A DNA stretch of 52,698 nt from Bacillota bacterium (GTDB taxonomy: Bacteria > Bacillota > Clostridia > Peptostreptococcales > Anaerovoracaceae), in assembly GCA_017557505.1 (NCBI GenBank), contig JAFYYP010000027.1, positions 1-52,698 of the forward strand, in the 5' to 3' direction. Shown piece after piece: positions 1-8,681 of the stretch (the stretch's first letter is position 1; every line of letters begins with the position of its first letter). The translations under genes and the position numbers were made by a program. The notes beneath the pieces are model-generated. The model had not been told where the DNA came from. It saw only the letters and a program-made list of their open reading frames with translations, and ran no database searches.

Positions 1-98
1 ACGAGGAGATCGAAGTGGAGATGGAGCAGTGCTTCGGAGAACAGAACCCGGACCTGCTGGCGATGCGGGAGAAACTCAGCTGCCTGGAAAACGCATAA
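1..98 (+). CDS. C-terminal end of an unidentified protein (partial)
   Basis: An open frame read from base 3 ends at a TAA at 96-98 and gives the last 31 residues of a protein that starts outside the window. The tail is acidic and ends in SCLENA. It is too short to assign. A strong terminator follows within 20 bases, which supports this being a true gene end. Confidence 0.5.
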   Translation, partial: EEIEVEMEQCFGEQNPDLLAMREKLSCLENA

Positions 99-114
99 GG
101 TTCAGACAGAAAAG

Positions 115-147
115 AAGAACTCCGGACAGCCTGTCCGGAGTTCTTTT
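115..147. terminator. Bidirectional intrinsic terminator
   Basis: A perfect 13-bp stem (AAGAACTCCGGAC at 115-127 with its complement at 133-145) closes a 5-base loop and is followed by T's. It lies between the end of the plus-strand partial gene and the stop of the minus-strand desulfhydrase gene at 166. The other strand also carries a T-rich flank, so it can stop transcription from both sides. Confidence 0.9.
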
Positions 148-165
148 GATATGCATTTCAGGATA

Positions 166-1125
166 CTAGTCGAGATTTACGTCGATCGCGAACAGGCCGC
201 CCGCGCCGCCGGAATACATGTAGAGGATGTTGTCGTCCGGCTTGAACTTGCCTTCCTTCGCCATCTTGATCAGGCCGCCGAACGCCTTGCCGGTGTAGAC
301 CGGGTCGAGGAACAGGCCTTCGTTCTCCGCCATCATGCGGATCGCCGCGTTGCCTTCGGGAGAGGGGATCGCGTAGCCGTCGCCGCATACGTCCACGAGA
401 TGGACGTCGTCCACGGTCGGTACGAAATCGAGCTCCATCAGTTCCGCCAGGCCCTTCATGATGTTCGTCGTGATCTCTTCGAACGGGTCGGTGTCGACCA
501 TCATGCCGATGACCTTCGTCTCGGGCATGAACAGCTTCGCGCCCATTGCGACGCCCGCGTGGGTGCCGCCGCTGCCTTCGGCGCAGACGATGTAGTCGAA
601 CTTGATGTCGGTCTGCTCGGAGATCTCCTTGACGCAGTTGACGTAGCCCAACGCGCCGAGTGCGTTGGATCCGCCGGTCGGGATCTTGTAATAGACCTTG
701 CCGCTCTCCTGGCCGACGCGGTCCATTTCCTTATACACTTCCTGCGAATCGCCGGTGTCCAGGAAACGGACGTCCGTGTTCATCAGGTATTCGAGCAGGA
801 TGTTGCCCTTGCGGTCGGTGACGCCGCGCTTCTTGAGGATGAGGATCGGGGTCATGCCGAGCTTCTTGCAGCAGGCCGCGGTGAGCATGGCGTGGTTCGA
901 CTGCGCGCCGCCGGTCGTGAACACGATCTCAGCGCCCTTGTTCTTTGCGTCAGCCAGCAGGAACTCGAGCTTGCGGACTTTGTTGCCGCCGAGGCCGATG
1001 CCGGTCATGTCGTCGCGCTTGATGTACACGTTCGTGCCCAGGATGCGGCTGATGTTCTCCAGCTTCTGGATCGGAGTCGGCAGAACGCCCAGGGAGATGC
1101 GGGGGAAATCTTCTATTCTCTTCAT
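166..1125 (-). CDS. dcyD: D-cysteine desulfhydrase / ACC deaminase family PLP enzyme
   Basis: This 319-residue protein belongs to the fold-type II PLP enzymes that include D-cysteine desulfhydrase (D-cysteine to pyruvate, H2S and ammonia) and 1-aminocyclopropane-1-carboxylate deaminase. The family lysine sits in GLGGNKVRKLEFLLADAK, making K49 the likely PLP lysine, and TTGGAQSNHA follows. A glycine-rich phosphate loop (AEGSGGTHAG) and the C-terminal MYSGGAGGLF are also family features. The start has a good ribosome site (AAAGGAG). It lies last in a minus-strand set behind an M20 hydrolase and an AEC carrier, which suggests use of an imported amino acid or peptide. Sequence alone does not separate desulfhydrase from deaminase. 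Desulfhydrase is the more common role in anaerobes. Confidence 0.85.
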   Translation of the reverse strand: MKRIEDFPRISLGVLPTPIQKLENISRILGTNVYIKRDDMTGIGLGGNKVRKLEFLLADAKNKGAEIVFTTGGAQSNHAMLTAACCKKLGMTPILILKKRGVTDRKGNILLEYLMNTDVRFLDTGDSQEVYKEMDRVGQESGKVYYKIPTGGSNALGALGYVNCVKEISEQTDIKFDYIVCAEGSGGTHAGVAMGAKLFMPETKVIGMMVDTDPFEEITTNIMKGLAELMELDFVPTVDDVHLVDVCGDGYAIPSPEGNAAIRMMAENEGLFLDPVYTGKAFGGLIKMAKEGKFKPDDNILYMYSGGAGGLFAIDVNLD

Positions 1126-1154
1126 AGGGATGCTCCTTTCTGAACTCTCTTTCT

Positions 1155-1163
1155 ATCTTACCA
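1155..1163 (-). promoter_or_regulatory. Possible extended -10 promoter of the desulfhydrase gene
   Basis: On the minus strand the text TGGTAAGAT has the TGN-plus-hexamer form of an extended -10, about 30 bases before the start codon. No convincing -35 is visible. The gene could also be read from the upstream M20 gene, 85 bases away. Confidence 0.35.
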
Positions 1164-1210
1164 TAAAACGAATGGAGCAGTATGCCGAATTTGAAAATAT
1201 GCGGAAACCG

Positions 1211-2338
1211 CTACTCTCCTGCGACCAGCGCCATATAGACGTTCGCGGTGCGTTCAACGCCTTCGTCATCGAATTCATATTCCGACGTATGGTTTGCCGG
1301 ATGGTCGTAGCCGAAACTACAGTAAAAGAAGCAACCAGGTGCCGCTTTCAGGAAGTGCCCCACATCTTCGCTTCCTCTGCGCGGTACGGGGACCTCGTAA
1401 AACGGATAACCGCAGGCAGCGGCGGCTTTCTTCACTTTTTCCACGCTGGCTTCGTCGTTATAGACCATCGGGAATTCATCCTGATATGTAAAAGCGGCTT
1501 GAAGACCATCTGTTTCTGCCAGTTCTTTCGCCTTCGTTTCCAGCATGGCCTGCAGTTCTTCCAGTTCTGCTTCGTCTTCGGCACGGATCGTCATCTGCAG
1601 TTTGCCGGTGCCGGCGCTTATGCCAAAGGCATTCTCTTTGCCGATACCCAGATGGATGATGGTCACGAGTACAAATTTTGTGAATTTCGGATCCTGCAGC
1701 ACGGTGCGGCTGTATTCCGCCAGCGCACAGAGGGCCATCGATGGATTCTTACCGTCTTCCGGGTTGCCGGCATGGGCCGGAATGCCGGTCATGGTAACGG
1801 TCATGCCCTTGCTCGCGCATTGTAGTGTTCCTTTTCTTGTCGCGATCGAGAACGGATAACTTTTTCCGCGTCCATGCACCGAGAAAAACTGCTGCACATG
1901 ATTGTCTGTGATGAAATCCATGCAGGCTATCGCGCCGGTTCCGTTCTCCTCGGCCGGTTGGAAGACGCAGAATACGTCGCGGTCAGCGCCGTAGCGGTCG
2001 AGGGAAAGGATTAGCCCCGCCAGGGCTGCCGTATGCCCGTCGTGGCCGCAGGTGTGAGCTTTCCCGGGGATCCGGGAACGCCAGGGCTGGTCGATCAGAT
2101 CTTCCATCGGAAGCGCGTCGCAATCGCCCCGAAAACCCATGTTCGGCTTCTTTGGGTCAGGGCTGCGGTAAGCGCACCAGACGTAATGACCGGCATCGTG
2201 GATCTCGATATTATTCGTGTTCTTTTTCAGAAATGCGAGGATGCGTTCGAGCGTCGGCCGTTCTTCATTCGAGAGATCCGGATACATGTGGATCTCATGG
2301 CGCAAGGCTGTGCATTTTTCGAAAAGATCGTGGTCCAT
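1211..2338 (-). CDS. M20 family amidohydrolase/peptidase
   Basis: A 375-residue metallohydrolase of the M20D (aminoacylase/amidohydrolase) type. Family metal ligands are visible in HTCGHDGHTA and FQPAEE, plus a lid domain (KGMTVTMTGIPAHAG). The C-terminal part has the usual GSEDVGHFL region with its late ligand. Such enzymes remove acyl groups from amino acids or cleave small amide bonds in the cytosol. The start follows GGAGG at good spacing. It sits 16 bases behind an AEC carrier gene and before the D-cysteine desulfhydrase-like gene, so import, deacylation and breakdown of an amino-acid derivative is a reasonable reading. The substrate is unknown. Confidence 0.9.
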   Translation of the reverse strand: MDHDLFEKCTALRHEIHMYPDLSNEERPTLERILAFLKKNTNNIEIHDAGHYVWCAYRSPDPKKPNMGFRGDCDALPMEDLIDQPWRSRIPGKAHTCGHDGHTAALAGLILSLDRYGADRDVFCVFQPAEENGTGAIACMDFITDNHVQQFFSVHGRGKSYPFSIATRKGTLQCASKGMTVTMTGIPAHAGNPEDGKNPSMALCALAEYSRTVLQDPKFTKFVLVTIIHLGIGKENAFGISAGTGKLQMTIRAEDEAELEELQAMLETKAKELAETDGLQAAFTYQDEFPMVYNDEASVEKVKKAAAACGYPFYEVPVPRRGSEDVGHFLKAAPGCFFYCSFGYDHPANHTSEYEFDDEGVERTANVYMALVAGE

Positions 2339-2354
2339 AGATTACCTCCGATGT

Positions 2355-3266
2355 TTATGCAAATAACTTTGTGGCTGCAATCAGAATAAGGGGAAGTGTG
2401 ATCAGCGATAACACTGCAGACTGGCAGATACACACGGAGGCCCGGTGATAATCTCCGCCTGCACGCTTCGCGTAGATCGCCACATTGATCCCGACAGGAC
2501 AGCTTGCTGCGATCAGCAAGGCAAGTTTAAAGTCCATTCCGATGTTCGGGATCAGAGCCAATACCAGCAGAGTGGCTGCGGGGATCACCACGAGCCTTGA
2601 GATGCTCACAGGATAGATCGACGGATTGCGGAAAAGTTCCGTAAACGGAACTTCCGCAAGATAATAACCCAGGACGATCATCGAAAGGGGCGTATTGCAT
2701 TTTGTAATGCCGGTGATGCAGCTGTTCAAAGTGCCAGGCAGCTGTATCGGAAGAAGATAAACGACGACCCCGATCATCAGCGATACGACAAGAGGGTTTT
2801 TAAGGATCGTGGTCAGCTTGGTCTTTGTTTTCGGCAGAAGGAGGGGCATGCCGTACGTCCATTGAAGGATGTTTTGCAATGAGACGTAGGCAGCGATCAG
2901 AAAGATCGCGTCGGATCCCAGGATCGAAGAGATCAGAGGAACTCCCGTAAAACCGGCCTGGGAAAAGCAGGAAGAAAAATTGTCGATCGGCTTTTTCCGG
3001 AAAAACAAATAGGACATCGCCATGGAAAGAAGGAGAAGCGCTATAGCTAGTACAAAGGAAATGACAAGCTGATGCGTCGCTTCCGCCGTTGTCTCCCGGA
3101 AAAAGGATGAGATAATGACGCAGGGCAGGATGACATAAACGCGAAGCGTCGAGAAGGCAGAACAGCCTTCCTGTGAGATCATTTTCCTGCGCTGCAGAAT
3201 ATAGCCGATCATACAGTATATGACCATGATGATAAGCTGCTTGATCAGAATAATAACGTTGTCCAT
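2355..3266 (-). CDS. AEC family transporter (auxin efflux carrier type)
   Basis: A 303-residue hydrophobic protein with about ten predicted membrane segments, starting MDNVIILIKQLIIMVIYC. The overall pattern and length (family about 300-320) match AEC permeases, which move malate, other organic acids or amino-acid-like anions. I chose the ATG at 3264-3266 because GAGGAAAG lies just before it. The open frame extends 16 codons further upstream, but that stretch overlaps the promoter. It is first in the minus-strand set ahead of the M20 hydrolase and is divergent from a LysR regulator, its likely controller. Confidence 0.85.
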   Translation of the reverse strand: MDNVIILIKQLIIMVIYCMIGYILQRRKMISQEGCSAFSTLRVYVILPCVIISSFFRETTAEATHQLVISFVLAIALLLLSMAMSYLFFRKKPIDNFSSCFSQAGFTGVPLISSILGSDAIFLIAAYVSLQNILQWTYGMPLLLPKTKTKLTTILKNPLVVSLMIGVVVYLLPIQLPGTLNSCITGITKCNTPLSMIVLGYYLAEVPFTELFRNPSIYPVSISRLVVIPAATLLVLALIPNIGMDFKLALLIAASCPVGINVAIYAKRAGGDYHRASVCICQSAVLSLITLPLILIAATKLFA

Positions 3267-3285
3267 TCTTCTTTCCTCCGCCCTC

Positions 3286-3314
3286 AATGTAACAAAGGAG
3301 CATCCTGATGTCAA
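3286..3314 (-). promoter_or_regulatory. Sigma-70-type promoter for the AEC-M20 operon
   Basis: On the minus strand TTGACA (3309-3314) and TACATT (3286-3291) are separated by exactly 17 bases. The -10 is about 20 bases before the AEC start codon. This is a perfect -35 with a near-consensus -10. Confidence 0.75.
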
Positions 3315-3362
3315 AACAGAAAAGGGTTCGCTCGATGCATGAAAATCAATAACCTATAATGT

Positions 3363-3438
3363 TTTATTATGAATAAAGGTTGCTCTTTAGCCCATTTCAC
3401 GCTACAATGAAAAAAGAAGGGCTCATACTCATAATAAA
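3363..3438. promoter_or_regulatory. Candidate LysR operator with a distal inverted copy
   Basis: TTATTATGAATAA (3364-3376) is a T-N11-A palindrome, the classic LysR-type box. A 9-base arm of it, TTTATTATG (3363-3371), recurs inverted as CATAATAAA at 3430-3438, on the far side of the regulator's own promoter. Paired sites of this kind suit autorepression and control of the divergent AEC operon. This is inferred from pattern only. Confidence 0.5.
3380..3408 (+). promoter_or_regulatory. Promoter of the LysR gene
   Basis: TTGCTC (3380-3385) and TACAAT (3403-3408) are spaced by 17 bases, 54 bases before the chosen start codon. The LysR box touches its upstream edge and the inverted half-site lies downstream of the start point. 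Confidence 0.65.
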
Positions 3439-3461
3439 GTTGAATGGGTTCAGGAATTGCA

Positions 3462-4391
3462 ATGAAAATAAGTGATCTCGAACTGTTTCAGGCTATCGTA
3501 AAACAAGGGTCGCTGACGGCTGCCGCCAAAGAGGTGCATATCTCGCAGCCTGCAGCCAGCAATGCGGTCAAGGCGATGGAGAATGAACTGGGCATGATCC
3601 TTCTGGACCGTGCTTCGGGTCAGCGGACACCGCTTGGATTGACAGAGGCCGGCTCCATTTTTTCTGCCTATTGCAATGATGCGCTGATTCGGCATCATCA
3701 CATGCAGGCTTCTTTAGCGAAGGCCGGAGGAGAATCGTTGTCCCTGTCTGTCTGCGTCACTCCTACAGTCGGCGCATCCGTCATGCCGGCATTCATGCAG
3801 TATTTCGCCCAGGCCTATCCGGGTATTACCTGTACTGTCCGGACAACGGTAGATGTTCTTACTCACCCGGAGCAGTTGCTGCATGGCGGCAATTGTGATC
3901 TGATCATCACTCCCTCCGCTCCAAAAAACAGCACATTGGCAACGAAGGTCTTTTTCCGTGACGCGATCATCCCGGTGGTGGCTGCTTCCTCTGGGGCAAA
4001 GGCAAAACTGTCGCTGAAAGAGCTATGCGCCATGCCGATCGTCGCCAGGCCGGAGAAGAGCCTGAATATGCAGGCAGTGATAAAAGCTTTGAAAAAGCAC
4101 CATATCTCTTATGATTCGCTTTCTATCGCCATGCAGGTGAACGGGGATTCGGACGTTCTGACCGTCGTGCGCTCCGGAGCGGGCGTCGGTTTTGTCACGC
4201 GCTCCATCTATGAGACGAGCGGTTTGAAGGACGTCGTTATTCCTTTGGAAGTAGAAGGGTTTACGATCGAAAGGTATCTGTATCTGGTGCAGAGGCGCAA
4301 TGAGGCGCCGTCTTACGCCGCAGATACCTTCTGCAAGTTTGCGGACAGCTCTATATGGCGCAGCGGGTTCGGCTTTCAGACACAGATATGA
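3462..4391 (+). CDS. LysR family transcriptional regulator
   Basis: A 309-residue regulator. The N-terminal winged helix-turn-helix is clear: ISDLELFQAIVKQGSLTAAA then ISQPAASNAVKAMENELG. A periplasmic-binding-like effector domain fills residues about 90-300. I chose the ATG at 3462 over one at 3444 because AGGA lies just before it and LysR proteins begin close to this helix. It is divergent from the AEC-M20 operon, which it probably controls in response to the transported compound. It is followed directly by the dnaX promoter. Confidence 0.92.
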   Translation: MKISDLELFQAIVKQGSLTAAAKEVHISQPAASNAVKAMENELGMILLDRASGQRTPLGLTEAGSIFSAYCNDALIRHHHMQASLAKAGGESLSLSVCVTPTVGASVMPAFMQYFAQAYPGITCTVRTTVDVLTHPEQLLHGGNCDLIITPSAPKNSTLATKVFFRDAIIPVVAASSGAKAKLSLKELCAMPIVARPEKSLNMQAVIKALKKHHISYDSLSIAMQVNGDSDVLTVVRSGAGVGFVTRSIYETSGLKDVVIPLEVEGFTIERYLYLVQRRNEAPSYAADTFCKFADSSIWRSGFGFQTQI

Positions 4392-4398
4392 CCGATTA

Positions 4399-4407
4399 TG
4401 GTATAAT
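4399..4407 (+). promoter_or_regulatory. Extended -10 promoter of the dnaX operon
   Basis: TGGTATAAT (4399-4407) is a perfect extended -10 (TGN plus TATAAT), 35 bases before dnaX and 8 bases after the LysR stop. No good -35 is visible, as is usual for extended -10 promoters. Confidence 0.65.
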
Positions 4408-4441
4408 ACAGTATTAGATCATTAGGAGAAATGAGGACGCC

Positions 4442-5533
4442 ATGTACCAGGCTCTATACCGCAGTTTCCGGCCCGAAACGTTCGATACGCTGCTCGGGCA
4501 GGAACACATCGAAAAGATATTGAAAAACCAGCTGGCGACGGGCACGACGGGTCACGCGTATCTGTTCTGCGGCACCCGCGGAACGGGTAAGACGACGACG
4601 GCCAGACTGCTCGCGAAAGCGCTGAACTGCACGGCTGAGACGGGCGAGAAACCCTGCGGGGAATGTCCGTCCTGCAAGGCGATCGCGGAGGGCAGCTTCG
4701 TGGACGTCATGGAGATCGACGCGGCGTCGAACCGCGGCGTGGACGACATCCGCGAGCTGCGCGAGACCGTGTATTTCCCGCCCATCCAGGGCAAGTACAA
4801 GGTCTACATCATCGACGAGGCGCACATGCTGACGAAGGAGGCCGCCAACGCCTTCCTGAAGACGCTGGAAGAACCGCCCTCGAACGTGGTGTTCATCCTC
4901 GCGACGACGGAACCCGAAAAGCTGCCCGCGACCATCCTGTCGCGCTGCCTGCGGCTGGACTTCAGACGGGTCAGCGAAGAGGTCCTGATGAAGCGTTTCG
5001 CTGAGATCTGCAAGGAGATCGGCGTGGAGATCGACTCCGATGCGCTCGGTTTGATCTGCGCGAACGCGGACGGCTCCGTGCGCGACGGTCTGTCATTGCT
5101 CGACCGCTGCGTTTCCGCTTCCGCCCACGTCACCCGGGAAGACGTCTTAACGCTCCTCGGTATGGCGGGCGTGGAAACCTTCCTGGAGATCACGGACTAC
5201 GTGCTGGCGGGACGCACCGGCGAGGCCCTGACGAGCCTGGCGCAGGTCCTCGCGGAAGGCAAGGAAGTCAACCAGTTCGCCCGCGACTGGGTGGAACACT
5301 TCCGCAATCTTCTGATCATCCAATTCACCGAAAAGCCCGAAAACGTGCTCAATTTGTCGCTCGAGAACATCGCGCGGCTGAAAAAGCAGGCGGAGGGCGT
5401 AAACATAGACACTATTAAAAACTGCATCCTGCGGCTCTCGCAGGCATTGGCCGACGCCAAATGGTCCCCCAAACCGAGGGTGCTCATCGAGCTGGCGATC
5501 GTGCAGATGTGCGCAGGAGACAAAGTGCAGTAA
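4442..5533 (+). CDS. dnaX: DNA polymerase III clamp-loader subunit, short form (gamma-like)
   Basis: The clamp-loader ATPase of the replisome. Residues about 44-52 hold the Walker A motif (GTRGTGKTT), followed by the zinc-binding cysteines (LNCTAETGEKPCGECPSC), Walker B IIDEAHML and the sensor region TTEPEKLPATILSRC. At 363 residues it stops shortly after domain III. Firmicute DnaX proteins are usually about 550 residues, so the tau-specific C-terminus that binds polymerase and helicase is absent. The frame closes normally with TAA, and a ribosome site and ybaB follow at once, so this looks like a real short gene. It opens a long operon with ybaB and recR, a conserved bacterial order. Confidence 0.93.
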   Translation: MYQALYRSFRPETFDTLLGQEHIEKILKNQLATGTTGHAYLFCGTRGTGKTTTARLLAKALNCTAETGEKPCGECPSCKAIAEGSFVDVMEIDAASNRGVDDIRELRETVYFPPIQGKYKVYIIDEAHMLTKEAANAFLKTLEEPPSNVVFILATTEPEKLPATILSRCLRLDFRRVSEEVLMKRFAEICKEIGVEIDSDALGLICANADGSVRDGLSLLDRCVSASAHVTREDVLTLLGMAGVETFLEITDYVLAGRTGEALTSLAQVLAEGKEVNQFARDWVEHFRNLLIIQFTEKPENVLNLSLENIARLKKQAEGVNIDTIKNCILRLSQALADAKWSPKPRVLIELAIVQMCAGDKVQ

Positions 5534-5548
5534 AACCAGGAGGAATTC

Positions 5549-5905
5549 ATGGGTAAAGGAATGAAGGCCGGCAAGAGACCCGGCCCCAAGAAGAACAACC
5601 AGATGGCGCAGATGCAGCAGATCCAGGCCATGCAGAAGCGCATGGAAGAGGCGCAGGCTGCGATCGAGGTCATGGAGACCGAAGCCTCCGCGGGCGGCGG
5701 CGCCGTGACCGTCAAGGTAAACGGCAAGCACGAGCTCGTGAGCGTCACGCTCAAGCCTGAGATCGTGGATCCGGATGACATCGAAATGCTGCAGGATCTG
5801 ATCGTGGCGGCGGCGAACGAAGCCATGCGCCAGATCGAGGAGACCTCCCAGCAGGAGATGTCCAAGGTGACCGGCAGCCTCGGCCTGCCCGCAGGACTGT
5901 TCTAG
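5549..5905 (+). CDS. ybaB: YbaB/EbfC nucleoid-associated DNA-binding protein
   Basis: A 118-residue protein with the YbaB core: MQQIQAMQKRMEEAQ, a glycine-rich turn, GGAVTVKVNGKHELVSV and a C-terminal helix ending in GSLGLPAGLF. YbaB dimers bind DNA and often sit between dnaX and recR, as here. The N-terminus (MGKGMKAGKRPGPKKNN) is a basic extension before the conserved core. It has a strong AGGAGG ribosome site 15 bases after dnaX. Confidence 0.93.
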   Translation: MGKGMKAGKRPGPKKNNQMAQMQQIQAMQKRMEEAQAAIEVMETEASAGGGAVTVKVNGKHELVSVTLKPEIVDPDDIEMLQDLIVAAANEAMRQIEETSQQEMSKVTGSLGLPAGLF

Positions 5906-5923
5906 GAGAAGACGGATCGTTCT

Positions 5924-6522
<599 letters not shown>

Positions 6523-6523
<1 letters not shown>

Positions 6524-7875
6524 TGAAAACGCTGATCAAAGGGGGCCGCATCCTCGACCCCGCTCAGGATCTGGATACTGTCGCGAATCTGCTGATCGAA
6601 GACGGAAAGATCGTCTGCATTACCTCGGAAGAACCCGAAGCGGACAGCGTTATCGACGCGTCTGGGAAGATGGTGACGCCCGGCTTTATCGATATCCACA
6701 TGCACGAAGATCCGCTAGAAGATGGAGAACTGAAGCAGGATATCTCAAAATCGATGCTGCTGATGGGCGTCACGACCGCGATCGGCGGCAACTGCGGCGA
6801 TAACTACGGAGACCCCCGCACGATCCTCGACACTATCGACGAACATGGCAACTGCATGAATCTGGGCCTTCTCGTCGGGCATACGTGGGTACGCAGAGCC
6901 GGCGGCGGTACGGACAAGTACGCGCCGGTGGATGACGCGACCATCGACCGCATGGAGGCGCTGGCGAAGGATTGCCTGGAGAAAGGCTGCATGGGCGTTT
7001 CGTTCGGGGTCAAATACGTTCCCGGTACGCGCATGGAGGAGATGACCCGCTTGGCTGCGCTGTGCACCCCGAAGGGGCAGATCGTGACCAGCCACGTCAG
7101 AAACGACGTCAGCCGCGTATTTGCTGCAGTCAAGGAGATGGACGACCTCGCGAAGGCGACCGGCTGCCGCGTGCAGATCTCGCACATCGGCAGCATGGGC
7201 GGCTACGGACAGATGGCCCAGCTCCTGAAGGACGTGGAAAGCTACAAGGCAAGCGGCACGGACATCCTGTGCGACTGCTATCCGTACACCGCGTTCTCCA
7301 CGGATATCGGCGCCACGACGTACGACCCGGAAAATTTTGCGGAATACAACGCGCCTTACAGCGCCATCCTGATGTGCACCGGCAAATATGCAGGTCAGCG
7401 CTGCACGAAGGAGATCTACGACTGGGAAAGAGAGAATGCTCCCGACGATATCACGGTCGGCTTCCTGATGACGGAAGAGGACGTGGACATGGCGCTGCGC
7501 CATCCCCTGGTGGTGCTCGGCAGCGACGGTCTGAGAAAAGGACTGCAAGGTCATCCTCGGGCGGCCGGAGCGTTCCCGCGGTTCATCGCGGAATACATCC
7601 GCACCGGCAAAGTCGGCCTGATGGAAGGTCTCGCGAAGATGACCAGCCGTTCCGCCGAACGCCTGCATCTGCCGAAAAAGGGCAACCTGAAAGCCGGAAG
7701 CGACGCGGATATCGTGATCTTCGACTACGAGAACATCCGCGACACCGCGACGTTCGAAGAACCCGCGCTCGTGCCCGAAGGCATCGCGTACGTGCTCATC
7801 GGCGGCGAGATCGCGGCGAAGGACGGCGAGATCGTGAACGCGCATCTGGGCAAGTCCGTGCGCTACGAAGGATAA
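6523..7875 (+). CDS. N-acyl-D-amino-acid deacylase family amidohydrolase
   Basis: A 450-residue metal-dependent amidohydrolase of the D-aminoacylase/dihydroorotase-like superfamily. The metal-binding strand GFIDIHMHEDP lies near residues 52-62. SHVRND and the QISHIG strand give further ligands, and VVLGSDG supplies the catalytic aspartate region. A typical C-terminal beta-sandwich (LKAGSDADIVIFDYENI) follows. Family members free D-amino acids from N-acyl-D-amino acids or act on D-amino-acid dipeptides. The start overlaps the recR stop (TAATG). The beta-lactamase-fold hydrolase behind it and the D-cysteine enzyme at 166-1125 suggest use of D-amino acids from peptidoglycan, but that is inference. 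Confidence 0.85.
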
Positions 7876-7886
7876 AGGAGCAACCC

Positions 7887-8681
7887 ATGTTATCGAAAGA
7901 ATACAGAGAAAGCCTCGTAAAGCAGCTCGACGCCATGCAGGGCGAAGTGGCCATGTACTACAAGAACATGGTGACCGGCGAAACGTTCTGCTACCACGAA
8001 AACGACGAACTGCAGCCGGCGTCTGTCATCAAGCTGCCCGTGTTCCTGCACTATCTGGAACTCGCGGCGGAAGGAAAGGTCGATCCGAAGGAAGAGATCC
8101 TGTGCACCGACGCGGACCGCGTGGGCGGCTGCGGCGCGCTGCGGGCGTTCCACGGCGACCAGATGGTGAGCATCGAGACCCTGTGGGAGCTTATGATCAC
8201 CATTTCCGACAACTGCGCAACGAACCTGCTGATCAACCACCTCGGCAAGGAGGAATTCCAGAAGGCCTTCCCCAAGATGGGTCTGCACGTGACGAAGCTG
8301 CGCCGCATCATGTTCGATTCCGTCCTGGCAGCGCAGGGCATCGAAAACGGCATCTCCGTCGCGGAGATGGGCATGCTGCTCGAGAAGATCTACCGCAGGG
8401 AATTCGTCGACGAAAAGACGAGCGAATACGCGGAAGAGATCCTTGCCCGCCAGCAGATCAACCACAAGATCCCCGGCTACATCTCCGACTGGAACATGCG
8501 CATCGCGCACAAGACCGGCGACGACGACGGCATCGCGAACGACGTGGGCCTCGTCTACGCAAAGCAGCCGTTCGTGGTGTGTTACGCAAGCACGCACACG
8601 GTCGAACGCGACTTTGAGATCTTCATCCGGCAGACGGCCTGGGATATCTTCAAGGACTGCGGCGGCGCACCGGAGGCGTAA
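7887..8681 (+). CDS. Serine hydrolase with class A beta-lactamase fold
   Basis: A 264-residue protein with the three active-site motifs of class A beta-lactamases and related D,D-peptidases: SVIK (S46 to K49), SDN (107-109) and KTG (209-211). No signal peptide is seen; the protein begins MLSKEYRESLVKQL, so it should be cytosolic. True exported beta-lactamases carry one. It probably hydrolyses a small amide or ester, perhaps a D-amino-acid peptide given the adjacent D-aminoacylase. It starts 11 bases after that gene and its stop overlaps lgt (TAATG). It should not be read as a resistance gene. Confidence 0.8.
   Translation: MLSKEYRESLVKQLDAMQGEVAMYYKNMVTGETFCYHENDELQPASVIKLPVFLHYLELAAEGKVDPKEEILCTDADRVGGCGALRAFHGDQMVSIETLWELMITISDNCATNLLINHLGKEEFQKAFPKMGLHVTKLRRIMFDSVLAAQGIENGISVAEMGMLLEKIYRREFVDEKTSEYAEEILARQQINHKIPGYISDWNMRIAHKTGDDDGIANDVGLVYAKQPFVVCYASTHTVERDFEIFIRQTAWDIFKDCGGAPEA

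Noticed and set aside
4391-4442. SRP RNA or tRNA gene beside dnaX, as in some Firmicutes
   Set aside because: The gap is only 50 bases, filled by a promoter and ribosome site; no RNA structure fits.
7887-8681. Class A beta-lactamase resistance gene
   Set aside because: The SXXK, SDN and KTG motifs are present, but there is no signal peptide and the gene is embedded with a D-aminoacylase and lgt, so a metabolic hydrolase is more likely.
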